A stretch of DNA of 64,000 bases from Pelomonas sp051857475 (GTDB lineage Bacteria > Pseudomonadota > Gammaproteobacteria > Burkholderiales > Burkholderiaceae_C). The position numbers were made by a program, and so were the translations under genes. Positions 43,727 through 52,051 of the stretch are shown in pieces; position 1 is the first letter of the stretch; the number at the start of each line of letters is the position of its first letter. The stretch lies in assembly GCF_051857475.1 (NCBI RefSeq), contig NZ_JBPZGZ010000002.1, positions 372,001 to 436,000 on the forward strand, in the 5' to 3' direction. The notes under the pieces are model-generated. The model ran no database searches and was not told the origin of the DNA. It worked only from the letters and a program-made list of their open reading frames with translations.

Positions 43727-44956
43727 TCAGCGACCGAGCAGGCGGTCGATGGCCGTGGCGGCTTGGTATGCGTTGGAGAGCGTGCTCAGGTAGCGCGCCC
43801 GGGCTTGCAGCAGGGAGCGCTGCGCGTCGATGACGTCAAGGAAGCCGAACTTGCCGGCCTCGAAGCCCGTGCTGGCCGAGTCATAGGCCTGCTGTGCAGC
43901 GGGCAGGACCGTCGATTGCAGCGTCTGCAGCGATGTGCGAGCAATTGACAACTGGGCTGCCGCCGTCTGCAGGTCAGCAAGGACGCGCAGGCGCGCGGCC
44001 TGGAACTCATCCTCCGCCTTGTCGGCGCGTTTGCTGGCCTCGTAGACCGCGCCCTGGTTGCGGTCAAAGAGCGGCAACGGCATGGACAGGCCGACGATGG
44101 CCTGTGTTCGGCCCAGTTCGTTGTCGCGCTTCGCGCCAACGCTCAGCGTCACGTCCGGCATCGCCTTGCTGCGCTCGACATCCACCAGCGCCTTGCGGCG
44201 CTCCACCTCGGTACGGGCGGCCAGAAGTGCCGGAGCCTCCTCAAGCCGACCCATCAGCTCCGGAAGGGGCGCGCGTTCGGGAATGGCGTTGATGTCGCCT
44301 GCGACGCGAACGAACCGTGGCTCCGGGTCGCCCCAGAGGTTGGCCAGTGCATGGCGGGCCGTCGTCAGCTCCGCTTGCGCTTCGGCGAGTTCGAGCTGCG
44401 CATTGGCCTGGTCGACCTGGGCGCGTGTGGCATCCACCGGCGAGACCTTGCCGGCCGCCACGCGCTTGGATACGGCCTGGGCGCCGCTGGTGGCGAGGTC
44501 TGCCGAGTTGCCAGCAAGCTTGGAGCGCTCCTGCGCTGCGAGCACTGCGAAGTACGCCGCTATGGCCGATGAACGAACTTGGGCCTTCGCGTTGGTCAGC
44601 TCGACCTGGGCGAGGTCACGCGAGCGCTGAGCCGCGTTGACGCGGGCGGTGCGCTTGCCGCCCAGCTCCAACGGAATGTTCAGCGTCGTGGTTGTCGTTC
44701 GAGTCGCGCTACGGGTGTCCTCAACGCTTGCAGCGAGTTCCGGGTTGCGGAAGGCGCCAGCCTGCCGGACGGAGCCGTCCTGGGCCTCAAGCTCTCGCTG
44801 CGCCGCAGACACCACGAAGCTTCGCGATGTCGCCAGGTCGAGCGCCTGTTCGAGGGTGAGTGTGTCTGCCGCCGTGTTTGTCGCCAGTTGGGCGCGGACG
44901 GTGAATGGGCTGAGCAATGCTGCCGCCAGCCCGAGCGGCCAAAGAATTCTTCTCAT
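43727..44956 (-). CDS. czcC: CzcC TolC-family outer-membrane protein
   Basis: 409 residues with signal peptide. OEP repeats: LTLEQALDLATSRSFVVSAA and later LFDRNQGAVYEASKRADKAE. It is the exit duct of the Czc pump. Gap of 69 bp to the czcI-like gene upstream, 15 bp to czcB downstream. Confidence 0.94.
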   Translation of the reverse strand: MRRILWPLGLAAALLSPFTVRAQLATNTAADTLTLEQALDLATSRSFVVSAAQRELEAQDGSVRQAGAFRNPELAASVEDTRSATRTTTTTLNIPLELGGKRTARVNAAQRSRDLAQVELTNAKAQVRSSAIAAYFAVLAAQERSKLAGNSADLATSGAQAVSKRVAAGKVSPVDATRAQVDQANAQLELAEAQAELTTARHALANLWGDPEPRFVRVAGDINAIPERAPLPELMGRLEEAPALLAARTEVERRKALVDVERSKAMPDVTLSVGAKRDNELGRTQAIVGLSMPLPLFDRNQGAVYEASKRADKAEDEFQAARLRVLADLQTAAAQLSIARTSLQTLQSTVLPAAQQAYDSASTGFEAGKFGFLDVIDAQRSLLQARARYLSTLSNAYQAATAIDRLLGR

Positions 44957-45025
44957 CGAATCTCATAGGTTGAAACCAGGGATTCGGCGAGACGGGTGTG
45001 GTTGGAAGTCCTCCTGTCTCGCCGG

Positions 45026-45418
45026 CTAGGCGAGACGGCGCCACTGAGGGCGGTCTGGCGCCCTGGTGGGCGCGGACGCATGAGCGTCGGAGGTGACGGC
45101 GACCAAGCCGGCCGCGAGGCCAGTCGGCCACAGGCCTGCTGATGCATCGGCGGCTATGGCCGAGCTGCTGATGTGGCAAGAGGCGCAGTCGTTGTCGACG
45201 ACCAGCTTCTTCGCCATGGGTTTCTTCGCTTCGGCGTCGTGCGCGTCAGCCTTGTGCTCGTGCTGATGATGGCCAAAGTGCTTCGCACCTTGCGTCGTCG
45301 TCTCGTGCTCGCAGTACGCGGCCGCAGCGCCCCAGGCGACCTGGAGCGGCAGCAGGAACGACAGCGCCATCAGAAAGGCGGCGGTCAGGCGGTGGAGGCG
45401 ACGGATAGTCATCAGCAT
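45026..45418 (-). CDS. czcI: CzcI-like secreted accessory protein
   Basis: 130 residues with signal peptide (LHRLTAAFLMALSFLLPLQV). The mature protein starts AAAYCEHE, then HFGHHQHEHKADAHDAE and CASCH, typical of CzcI. CzcI affects czc expression in Cupriavidus; here it is first of czcICBAD. Its start resembles the protein at 24272-24655 in the cus block. Confidence 0.85.
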   Translation of the reverse strand: MLMTIRRLHRLTAAFLMALSFLLPLQVAWGAAAAYCEHETTTQGAKHFGHHQHEHKADAHDAEAKKPMAKKLVVDNDCASCHISSSAIAADASAGLWPTGLAAGLVAVTSDAHASAPTRAPDRPQWRRLA

Positions 45419-45463
45419 TGGCAGTCTAGCGGCTCCGGGTTTCCCAGTGCCCGCAGCATGTCG

Positions 45464-47401
45464 TCATCCTTGCTGCTCTGCCTCGGATGAAGCGCGTCCG
45501 TGCCAGAGGAAGAAGCCCAGCACGAACGCCAGGACGGCCGCCTGGGCGACGAGCCCGATGGTGGATGGGTACACCCCCAACAGTTCAAAGCGCGGGGACG
45601 GCAGCGCACTCGGGGCAATCCAACCGGCTTCCTGCAAAGCTTTGACCCCCTTGCCAGTGAGAACGACCGCAAGCACGGCGACGAGCCAGGAGCTGGCGGA
45701 GAAGAACTTGCCGATGGGCAACCTTGCGCTGAAGCGCAGAAGCAGGACCGTGATTGCTGCCAAGGACAGGACACCAGCCGCCAAGCCGGCCAAGATGGCG
45801 TGGTCATTGCCCTGGCCCCAAAGCGCCGCGTAGAACAGGATGGTCTCGAAAACTTCGCGATACACCGCGATGAAGGCCAGGCCGAACATGAAGAACGCCG
45901 ACTTTCGGTTCAGGGCCGCAGACATGCGCTCACGCAAATACGCCTGCCACTGCCCGGCAACGCTCTTCTGGTGCATCCAGACACCAACGCTCACGAGCAC
46001 TGCCGCAGCGAAGAGGCTCGACAACCCTTCCGTCACCTCCCGGTTCGCCCCAGTGATGGTGACGAGATACGTTGCCGCACCCCACGTCGCCGCGCCTGCA
46101 AGGAGCGCCGTCAGCCAGCCGGTGTGGACGTAGGCAAGGACGTCTGGGCGTTCCGCTTTGCGCAGGAACGCAATCATGGCGACCACAACCAGGAGGGCCT
46201 CAAGTCCCTCGCGCAGCAGGATGGTGAGGCTGCCCAGGAAGGCAGCTGTCCAGTCCGCCGTTGAGTCCGCAAGCACCTTGTCACCCAGTGTGAAGAGCTG
46301 CTCAACGTCGGCCGCCGATGCGGCCACTTGGTCGACCGGGGACTTGCCAGAGATGGTTGACCGGTAGCCGCTCATCGCCACTTCAATCTGGCTCTTCAGC
46401 GAGCCATCCTTGGCCGCGAGGGCATGCTCGTAGGGCTCAACACCGTCCAGGTAGGACGACAGGGCAAGTTCCTGGGCCTTCTTGAAGTCACCGGCCTTGT
46501 ACGCGGCCAGGCTGTCCTTGAGCTGCTTGCGTGCTAGCGCCAGGCTGCCGTTTGCCGCCTGGCTCAGCGCATCGGGATGCACGTGCAGATAGGCCATCAC
46601 GGCGCTTGCGTCCTTTTCGCCAAGCGACTCGGCCAAGTCGTTCTGTGTCAGGCCGACGAAGCGGTCGACGTTGGGGACAGCGGCTTTCGCCTTCTCTTCG
46701 GCCCAAACCTTCCTGCCTTGCTCGACTTCGGTGCTGTCATGCGCGAAGGTGCCCAGGTAGGTGGCCACGGCCCATCGGTCTTCTTCGGAGAGCTGACCGA
46801 ACGCAGGCATCGCAGTTCCGGCGATGCCTTGCGACACAGCTTGGTAGAGCGCAAAGAGGCTGCGTTGGCGCGCACGCTCCTTGTTGGTGAACGCAACGGG
46901 CAGAGGGTTCAATGCCTTACCCACGGGGCCCATGCCGTCGCCCGCCAGGCCGTGGCAGCTCGCGCAGTTCTCGGCGTAGACCTTCGCGCCGAGCCTCACG
47001 TCCGGGACGTTCGACGGCGCCAGCGGGACGGCATAGGCCGCGACAAGGTGCTTGGCCAGAGCCTTGGACAACGTGCCGACCTTGCTCGCCTCAGCTCGGG
47101 CGCCGATGGCTGCCTCAAGCTCGGTAGCTTGAGCAATCAGTGCGGCCTTTTCGCCTTTGGCCTCCAGGCCTTCGATTTTCGTTCGCGCCGTCAGCACGAA
47201 CTCCTTCATCTCGTCGTACTCGGACTGCGAGACGACCTTGCCATCTTTGACGGCACCGGCGTAGTCGACGGCCAGGTAGTCGAGGATTTGCCAGACGCGC
47301 TTCACGTCGGCTTCCGACGCTTGCGAAACGCCAGAGAAGATGAACGCAGCGAGGACGGCGAGGACCTTGGCGCTGCGATGGACTGTCTTAGTGAGACTCA
47401 T
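45464..47401 (-). CDS. pbrT: PbrT-like FTR1-family permease fused to a cytochrome c domain
   Basis: 645 residues from ATG 47401. Signal peptide, a helical domain, a c-type haem site Cys146-Ala-Ser-Cys149-His150, a second helical region, then seven-helix FTR1 with LLREGLEALLVV and YREVFETILF (two RExxE motifs). In C. metallidurans PbrT takes up Pb2+. FTR1 proteins take up Fe with oxidation by a partner; the haem domain may serve that role here. Located just after the Pb/Cd ATPase gene, as in pbr loci. The reason for an uptake system in a resistance operon is unclear. Confidence 0.88.
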   Translation of the reverse strand: MSLTKTVHRSAKVLAVLAAFIFSGVSQASEADVKRVWQILDYLAVDYAGAVKDGKVVSQSEYDEMKEFVLTARTKIEGLEAKGEKAALIAQATELEAAIGARAEASKVGTLSKALAKHLVAAYAVPLAPSNVPDVRLGAKVYAENCASCHGLAGDGMGPVGKALNPLPVAFTNKERARQRSLFALYQAVSQGIAGTAMPAFGQLSEEDRWAVATYLGTFAHDSTEVEQGRKVWAEEKAKAAVPNVDRFVGLTQNDLAESLGEKDASAVMAYLHVHPDALSQAANGSLALARKQLKDSLAAYKAGDFKKAQELALSSYLDGVEPYEHALAAKDGSLKSQIEVAMSGYRSTISGKSPVDQVAASAADVEQLFTLGDKVLADSTADWTAAFLGSLTILLREGLEALLVVVAMIAFLRKAERPDVLAYVHTGWLTALLAGAATWGAATYLVTITGANREVTEGLSSLFAAAVLVSVGVWMHQKSVAGQWQAYLRERMSAALNRKSAFFMFGLAFIAVYREVFETILFYAALWGQGNDHAILAGLAAGVLSLAAITVLLLRFSARLPIGKFFSASSWLVAVLAVVLTGKGVKALQEAGWIAPSALPSPRFELLGVYPSTIGLVAQAAVLAFVLGFFLWHGRASSEAEQQG

Positions 47402-47456
47402 TTCGGTTCTTGTGCAAAAAGATGGCCCGCGCAACGCGAGCCATTCGGTCGAGGAC

Positions 47457-49733
47457 TTAGCGAGAGCTCTTCAACAGGCGCAGTCCGTTGAAGACAACCA
47501 GCAGGCTGGCACCCATGTCAGCAAAAACAGCCATCCACATCGTCGCGCTGCCGAACACGGCCAGCACGAAAAACACGGCCTTGATGCCAAGCGCCAAGAC
47601 GATGTTCTGCCAAAGGATGGCGTAGGTCCGCTGGGACAGTCGGATGGTCTCGGGCACCTTGCGCAGGTCGTCGTTCATGATGAGCACGTCGGCCGCTTCC
47701 TTGGCCGTATCGGTGCCGGCGCCACCCATCGAGAAGCCCACGGTAGCCGCAGCCAAGCTTGGCGAATCATTGACGCCATCGCCGACCATGCCCGTCTGCA
47801 GGGTTTGGCCCAGCTCGGTAATCACCTTGAGTTTGTCTTCCGGCAGCAGGTTGGCCCGAACGTCGTCGATGCCGACCTGGTTGCCAATCGCCTTCGCGGT
47901 CGAGGGGTTGTCACCGGTCAGCATGATGGAACGCACGCCGAGAGCCTTCAGGTCGGCGACCGCCTGCCTGCTGGTTTCCTTGACGGTGTCGGCGACCGCG
48001 AACAGACCCAGGGCGCGTTCCTGGTCTGCCAGCAAAGACAGCGTGCGCCCTTGCGCTTCATGCTCTTCTAGCTTGGCCTCCAACTCAGCGGAGCACAGGC
48101 CACGCTCATGCACCCAGCGGTGATTGCCGAGGATGTACTGGCGGCCGTTGATGGTGCCGTGAACACCTCGGCCCATGTCGGCGCCGAAGTCTTCGACGGG
48201 CAGCGGTTCACCGACCAGGCCAGCCGCGACGGCCTTTGATACCGGGTGGTCAGAGCGGGATGCCAAGCTCTTTGCAACCTGCATCACCTGGGCTTCAGGC
48301 AATGTCTGCGACAACGCCGCTTGCGCAACGAGGCGCGGCTTGCCCTCGGTCAGGGTACCGGTCTTGTCCAGTGCGACGACCTTGAGCTTGCGGGCCTCTT
48401 CCAGATACACGCCGCCTTTGATGAGGATGCCGCGCCGAGCAGCTGCCGCAAGGCCGCTGACGACGGTCACGGGCGTCGAGATGACGAGTGCGCAAGGACA
48501 GGCGATGACGAGCAGGACCAGGGCCTTGTAGACAGCCGTCAACCACGGCCAGCCCATGAGTAAGGGTGTGCCGACAGCTACCGCCAGCGCCAGCACGAAG
48601 ATGGCCGGTGTGTAGATGGCTGCGAACTTGTCGACAAAGCGCTGGGTTGGAGCACGCTGGCCTTGAGCCTCTTCAACTGCGTGGATGATGCGGGCCAGGA
48701 CGGTGTCACTGGCGGCCTTGGTGACTTCGAACTCGAGCGCGCCAGCCTGGTTGATGGTTCCGGCAAAGACGTCATCGCCTGGAGTCTTGTCGACAGGGAT
48801 GCTTTCGCCGGTGACAGGCGACTGGTCAACAGCACCTTGTCCTGCGGTCACGCGACCGTCGAGTGCAAACCGCTCACCCGGCTTCACGCGGGCAATGGAG
48901 CCGACGGCGACCGCCTTGGCGTCCACGCTGGTCCAAGCTCCGTCGGCTTGGCGAACCTCCACCTGGGGCGGGGACAGCGCGAGCAGCCCCGTGATGGCGT
49001 TGCGCGCCCGTTCTACCGAACGAGCCTCGATGAGTTCAGCCAGCGAATACAGCGCCATCACCATCGCCGCCTCTGGCCACTGACCGATGGCGAACGCACC
49101 GGCGACGGCCACCGACATCAGCGCGTTGATGTTGAGCTGGCCGCGCAGGAGGGAGGAGAGCCCCTTGCGGAACACAGCTAGACCCGAAAGTGCGATGGCC
49201 CCAGCGGCGACGGCCATGCCGACCACCTTCCACACCATCGTCTCTGGGGCCATGAAGTGGACCAGCTCTGCAGCGACGGCTACGACCAGCGCCGCAACCA
49301 GTCGAGTCAGCTCGGCACGCTGAGCTTTGGCCGTGTCTTCCGCAGGAGGCGGCGCCGACAGCGCTTCGGTCTTGAAGCCAAGGCTGTTGATGGCCGAAAT
49401 CACGGGTTCCCAGGCCGAATGCGGGGCGTCGATGCTCAGCGCGCGTGCGGGTAAGTCGAACCGCAGTCCGCGCACATCGGCGAATTGCTCAAGGGCGCGG
49501 CGAATCTGCCCTTCCTCGGTCGGGCAGTCCATGGCGGGAATGCGCAGTAGGAGGCCTCCGGGCGCTGCCGATGTTGAAGCCGTGGGCTCAGCGCTGTGCG
49601 TTGCCCCACAACATGGAGCCTCAGGCGCGTGCGCGTGACCATGGGCGTGCCCGTGCCCGTGCCCGTGCTCGGTCCCGTGAGCATGGTCGTGCTCATGATG
49701 CTGGTCGCCGTGGTGGTGCTCGTGGGTGGTCAT
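47457..49733 (-). CDS. Zn/Cd/Pb-exporting P1B ATPase
   Basis: 758 residues from ATG 49733 (frame open to 49763). A long His-rich N-terminus (GHGHGHAHGHAHAPEAPCC) and one HMA-like domain with MDCPTEE. CPC at 412-414 followed by ALVISTP, typical of divalent Zn/Cd/Pb pumps. DKTGTLTEG and GDGVNDSPS are intact. It exports divalent metal from the cytosol. First gene of the long run to 37.8 kb; controlled from the promoter at 49762-49792. Best named ZntA/CadA/PbrA-like; substrate preference is not decided by sequence alone. Confidence 0.94.
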   Translation of the reverse strand: MTTHEHHHGDQHHEHDHAHGTEHGHGHGHAHGHAHAPEAPCCGATHSAEPTASTSAAPGGLLLRIPAMDCPTEEGQIRRALEQFADVRGLRFDLPARALSIDAPHSAWEPVISAINSLGFKTEALSAPPPAEDTAKAQRAELTRLVAALVVAVAAELVHFMAPETMVWKVVGMAVAAGAIALSGLAVFRKGLSSLLRGQLNINALMSVAVAGAFAIGQWPEAAMVMALYSLAELIEARSVERARNAITGLLALSPPQVEVRQADGAWTSVDAKAVAVGSIARVKPGERFALDGRVTAGQGAVDQSPVTGESIPVDKTPGDDVFAGTINQAGALEFEVTKAASDTVLARIIHAVEEAQGQRAPTQRFVDKFAAIYTPAIFVLALAVAVGTPLLMGWPWLTAVYKALVLLVIACPCALVISTPVTVVSGLAAAARRGILIKGGVYLEEARKLKVVALDKTGTLTEGKPRLVAQAALSQTLPEAQVMQVAKSLASRSDHPVSKAVAAGLVGEPLPVEDFGADMGRGVHGTINGRQYILGNHRWVHERGLCSAELEAKLEEHEAQGRTLSLLADQERALGLFAVADTVKETSRQAVADLKALGVRSIMLTGDNPSTAKAIGNQVGIDDVRANLLPEDKLKVITELGQTLQTGMVGDGVNDSPSLAAATVGFSMGGAGTDTAKEAADVLIMNDDLRKVPETIRLSQRTYAILWQNIVLALGIKAVFFVLAVFGSATMWMAVFADMGASLLVVFNGLRLLKSSR

Positions 49734-49761
49734 GCTTGCAGCTTTATCTGGATGCAGCGGC

Positions 49762-49792
49762 ATTTGACAACCTGTAGCTACTACAGAGTCAA
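49762..49792 (-). promoter_or_regulatory. PbrR/CadR-type promoter
   Basis: Minus strand: TTGACT (49787-49792), 19-bp spacer CTGTAGTAGCTACAGGTTG, then TCAAAT (49762-49767). CTGTAG...CTACAG is a near-perfect dyad. It is close to the known pbrA promoter of C. metallidurans from memory (TTGACT, TATAGTAACTAGAG). Sits between divergent ATPase and regulator genes. Confidence 0.85.
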
Positions 49793-49831
49793 GTCCCTAC
49801 AATTCCGCCAAAGCCAGCCTTGAGAACGCCC

Positions 49832-50290
49832 ATGAAGATTGGTGACCTGTCCACGGCATCAGCCACCCCCATCGAGACAATCCGCTTCTATGAACGCGAG
49901 GGGCTGTTGCCTGCTCCCGGCCGCACGCAGGGCAATTTCCGGGTCTATGAGGCGCCGCATCTGGAGCGACTGCAGTTCATCAGGTACTGCCGAGGCCTCG
50001 ACATGTCGCTGGACGAGGTTCGTGTGCTCCTGCGCTTCAAGGATGCGCCGACTGAGGATTGCGGTGACGTCAACGCGCTGCTGGACGAGCACATCGGGCA
50101 CGTGTCGAAGCGCATCAAGGAGCTGCGTGTGCTGGAGAAGGAGCTCAAGCAGTTGCGGCTTCGCTGTGGCGAATCGCGTCAGGCTGACCAGTGCGGAATC
50201 CTCACTGGGTTGGAAGAAGCCTCACAAGAGCACGGCGTGTCGAGTGCCGAGCATCCCAGCAGCCATCTGCGCTCAGTTCATAAGCATTGA
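49832..50290 (+). CDS. PbrR/CadR-type MerR regulator
   Basis: 152 residues from ATG 49832 (TTG 49820 also open). IGDLSTASATPIETIRFYER is the MerR winged helix. A Cys in EDCGDVNALLDEH, then LRCGESRQADQCGI, give the Cd/Pb ligand set of CadR/PbrR proteins. The C-terminal tail is His-containing. It activates the divergent ATPase promoter and the long run behind it. Confidence 0.92.
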   Translation: MKIGDLSTASATPIETIRFYEREGLLPAPGRTQGNFRVYEAPHLERLQFIRYCRGLDMSLDEVRVLLRFKDAPTEDCGDVNALLDEHIGHVSKRIKELRVLEKELKQLRLRCGESRQADQCGILTGLEEASQEHGVSSAEHPSSHLRSVHKH

Positions 50291-50306
50291 GCCAGCTCGC
50301 GGACGT

Positions 50307-50840
50307 TCAGACCGTGCGAAACCGTGCCGGCGCGGTCGGCTGCGCGACGGACTGGAGCTCACATTGCCACCAACCTACGTCGTGCCAATGCCCGTGTTTG
50401 AAGCCGACCTTGCGGTAGACGCCCAACGGCCGGTAACCCACGGATTCATGAAGCGCCACGCTGGCCGGGTTCGGAAGGGCGATGCCCGCGAAGGCCTGGC
50501 AGTAGCCTAGGTCGACCAGGATGCGGCTCAGCTCTCGATAGAGTGACTTGCCTACTCCTTGCCCACGCGCGTCCTCACGGATGTAGGCCGTGGTGTCGAC
50601 CGACCATTGATACGCGGCACGCTCGCGGTGCTTGCTGGCATAGACGTAGCCGTTCACCCGACCGCTGGCGTCCTCGCTGACTAGCCACGGGAGGTCCTGC
50701 AGCGTCTTTTCGATGCGGGCGCGCATCTCGGCCACGGTCGGCACCTCGAGCTCGAAGGAGATGGTGGTGTCTCGCACGATAGGTTCGTAGATGTCGGCGA
50801 TGGCCTGGGCGTCTTCGACGGTGGCGGGACGGATGTTCAT
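50307..50840 (-). CDS. arsN: ArsN-like GNAT acetyltransferase
   Basis: 177 residues from ATG 50840. IRPATVEDAQAIADIYEPIV and ISFELEVPTVAEMRARIE are typical of phosphinothricin/arsinothricin acetyltransferases; RGQGVGKSLYREL is the acetyl-CoA motif; KHGHWHDVGWWQ is a conserved end. In ars loci such proteins (ArsN1) acetylate the antibiotic arsinothricin. Overlaps the MFS stop by four bases. The exact substrate (arsinothricin, phosphinothricin or methionine sulfone) is not decided by sequence. Confidence 0.88.
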   Translation of the reverse strand: MNIRPATVEDAQAIADIYEPIVRDTTISFELEVPTVAEMRARIEKTLQDLPWLVSEDASGRVNGYVYASKHRERAAYQWSVDTTAYIREDARGQGVGKSLYRELSRILVDLGYCQAFAGIALPNPASVALHESVGYRPLGVYRKVGFKHGHWHDVGWWQCELQSVAQPTAPARFRTV

Positions 50841-52033
50841 GAGGCGGGTTGTGCTTTTGCGGTGACGGCAGAGGGGATGCTCGGGAGCAGAAACAACGCC
50901 AAGACCGCCAGCGCGCCCACGGTCGCCGAGACCGCCAGCGCACCGCTCCCCCAACGGTCGAGCGCGATGCCAAACAGCCACGGCGCCAAGGCCTGGGCCA
51001 CTCGAGCTGGGACCATCAGCAGCCCTTGCCGGTGACCATAGCCTCGCGGCCCGAAGATGACCAGCGGCAGCGTCCCTTTGGCGATGGTCAGGATGCCGTT
51101 GCCGGCGCCATGGAGGACGCCGAACAACGCCGCTGCTGGCGCGCCAATGACGACAAACAGCAGCACGCCCAGCGGATGCATCGCAGCGGCAAGCCGGGCC
51201 GACAACAACGGGTGCACCTTGCGAAGCAAGCCGAACTCCAGAACCCGGGCAGCAACCTGCGAAGGCCCAATCAGCGCACCAACAAGGACTGCGCCTGCGA
51301 GCGAAACACCAGTGGCTTGCAGCAGCCGAGGCAGGTGCGCCGCCATCGCCGTGCTGATGAACCAGGTGGCGGCAAAGACAAACGACAGCGCCAGCGTCGA
51401 GCGAAGGGATGCTGCGCTGCCGGGGTTGTCCGGGCCCGACGGAGCGGCGGGGTTGGTCTCGTGCTCAACCGCCTGCGCGCGAGGTAGGAGCGCATTCAAC
51501 GGCAAGCCCAGCAGGAGATGCAGTCCCGCCCACGTGAAGCAGGTGCCTCGCCAGCCGATGTGCGCTTCCAGGAAGGTGGACAGTGGCCAGCCGACCGTGC
51601 TGGCAAATCCCGCGATGAGGGTGATGCCGGTGATGGTGCCCCGCGAGTCTTTCCCGTACAGCCGCACCAACGCTGCAAACGCGGCTTCGTAGAGCCCGCT
51701 GCCCATCCCAGTGCCGAGCACAACCCACGCCGCGAAGAGTCCGACAGGTCCTTGCGCCAGGCCGAGCCCAGCGAGTCCTGTGGCGAACACCAGACTTGTG
51801 CCCATCAGCACCGGCCGGCCACCAAGTCGGTCGATGGCAGCGCCCGCCTTGGGCCCGAGCAGCGCCGACACGATAAGTGCCACCGAGAAGGCAGCGAACA
51901 CCGTCGGCGTCGAGACGCCCAGGTCTCTTGCCATTGGCGCCGCGAGCATGGCCGGCAGGTAGTACGAGGACGCCCAGGCCAAGGTCTGGGCCGTTCCCAG
52001 AGCGGAGATGGTTCCAGAGCGCCCTAGCGACAT
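50837..52033 (-). CDS. MFS transporter of the arsenic block
   Basis: 398 residues, about 12 membrane segments. DRLGGRPVLMGTSLV is the loop 2-3 motif; a second loop with GPRGYGHRQGL follows in the C-terminal half. Overlaps the acetyltransferase by four bases and follows the flavoprotein gene. Not an ArsJ relative by obvious motif (no GAPDH-like gene beside it). It probably exports a product or intermediate of the flavoprotein or ArsN-like enzyme. Confidence 0.82.
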   Translation of the reverse strand: MSLGRSGTISALGTAQTLAWASSYYLPAMLAAPMARDLGVSTPTVFAAFSVALIVSALLGPKAGAAIDRLGGRPVLMGTSLVFATGLAGLGLAQGPVGLFAAWVVLGTGMGSGLYEAAFAALVRLYGKDSRGTITGITLIAGFASTVGWPLSTFLEAHIGWRGTCFTWAGLHLLLGLPLNALLPRAQAVEHETNPAAPSGPDNPGSAASLRSTLALSFVFAATWFISTAMAAHLPRLLQATGVSLAGAVLVGALIGPSQVAARVLEFGLLRKVHPLLSARLAAAMHPLGVLLFVVIGAPAAALFGVLHGAGNGILTIAKGTLPLVIFGPRGYGHRQGLLMVPARVAQALAPWLFGIALDRWGSGALAVSATVGALAVLALFLLPSIPSAVTAKAQPAS

Positions 52034-52051
52034 GGTGCTGTTAGAGGGCGG

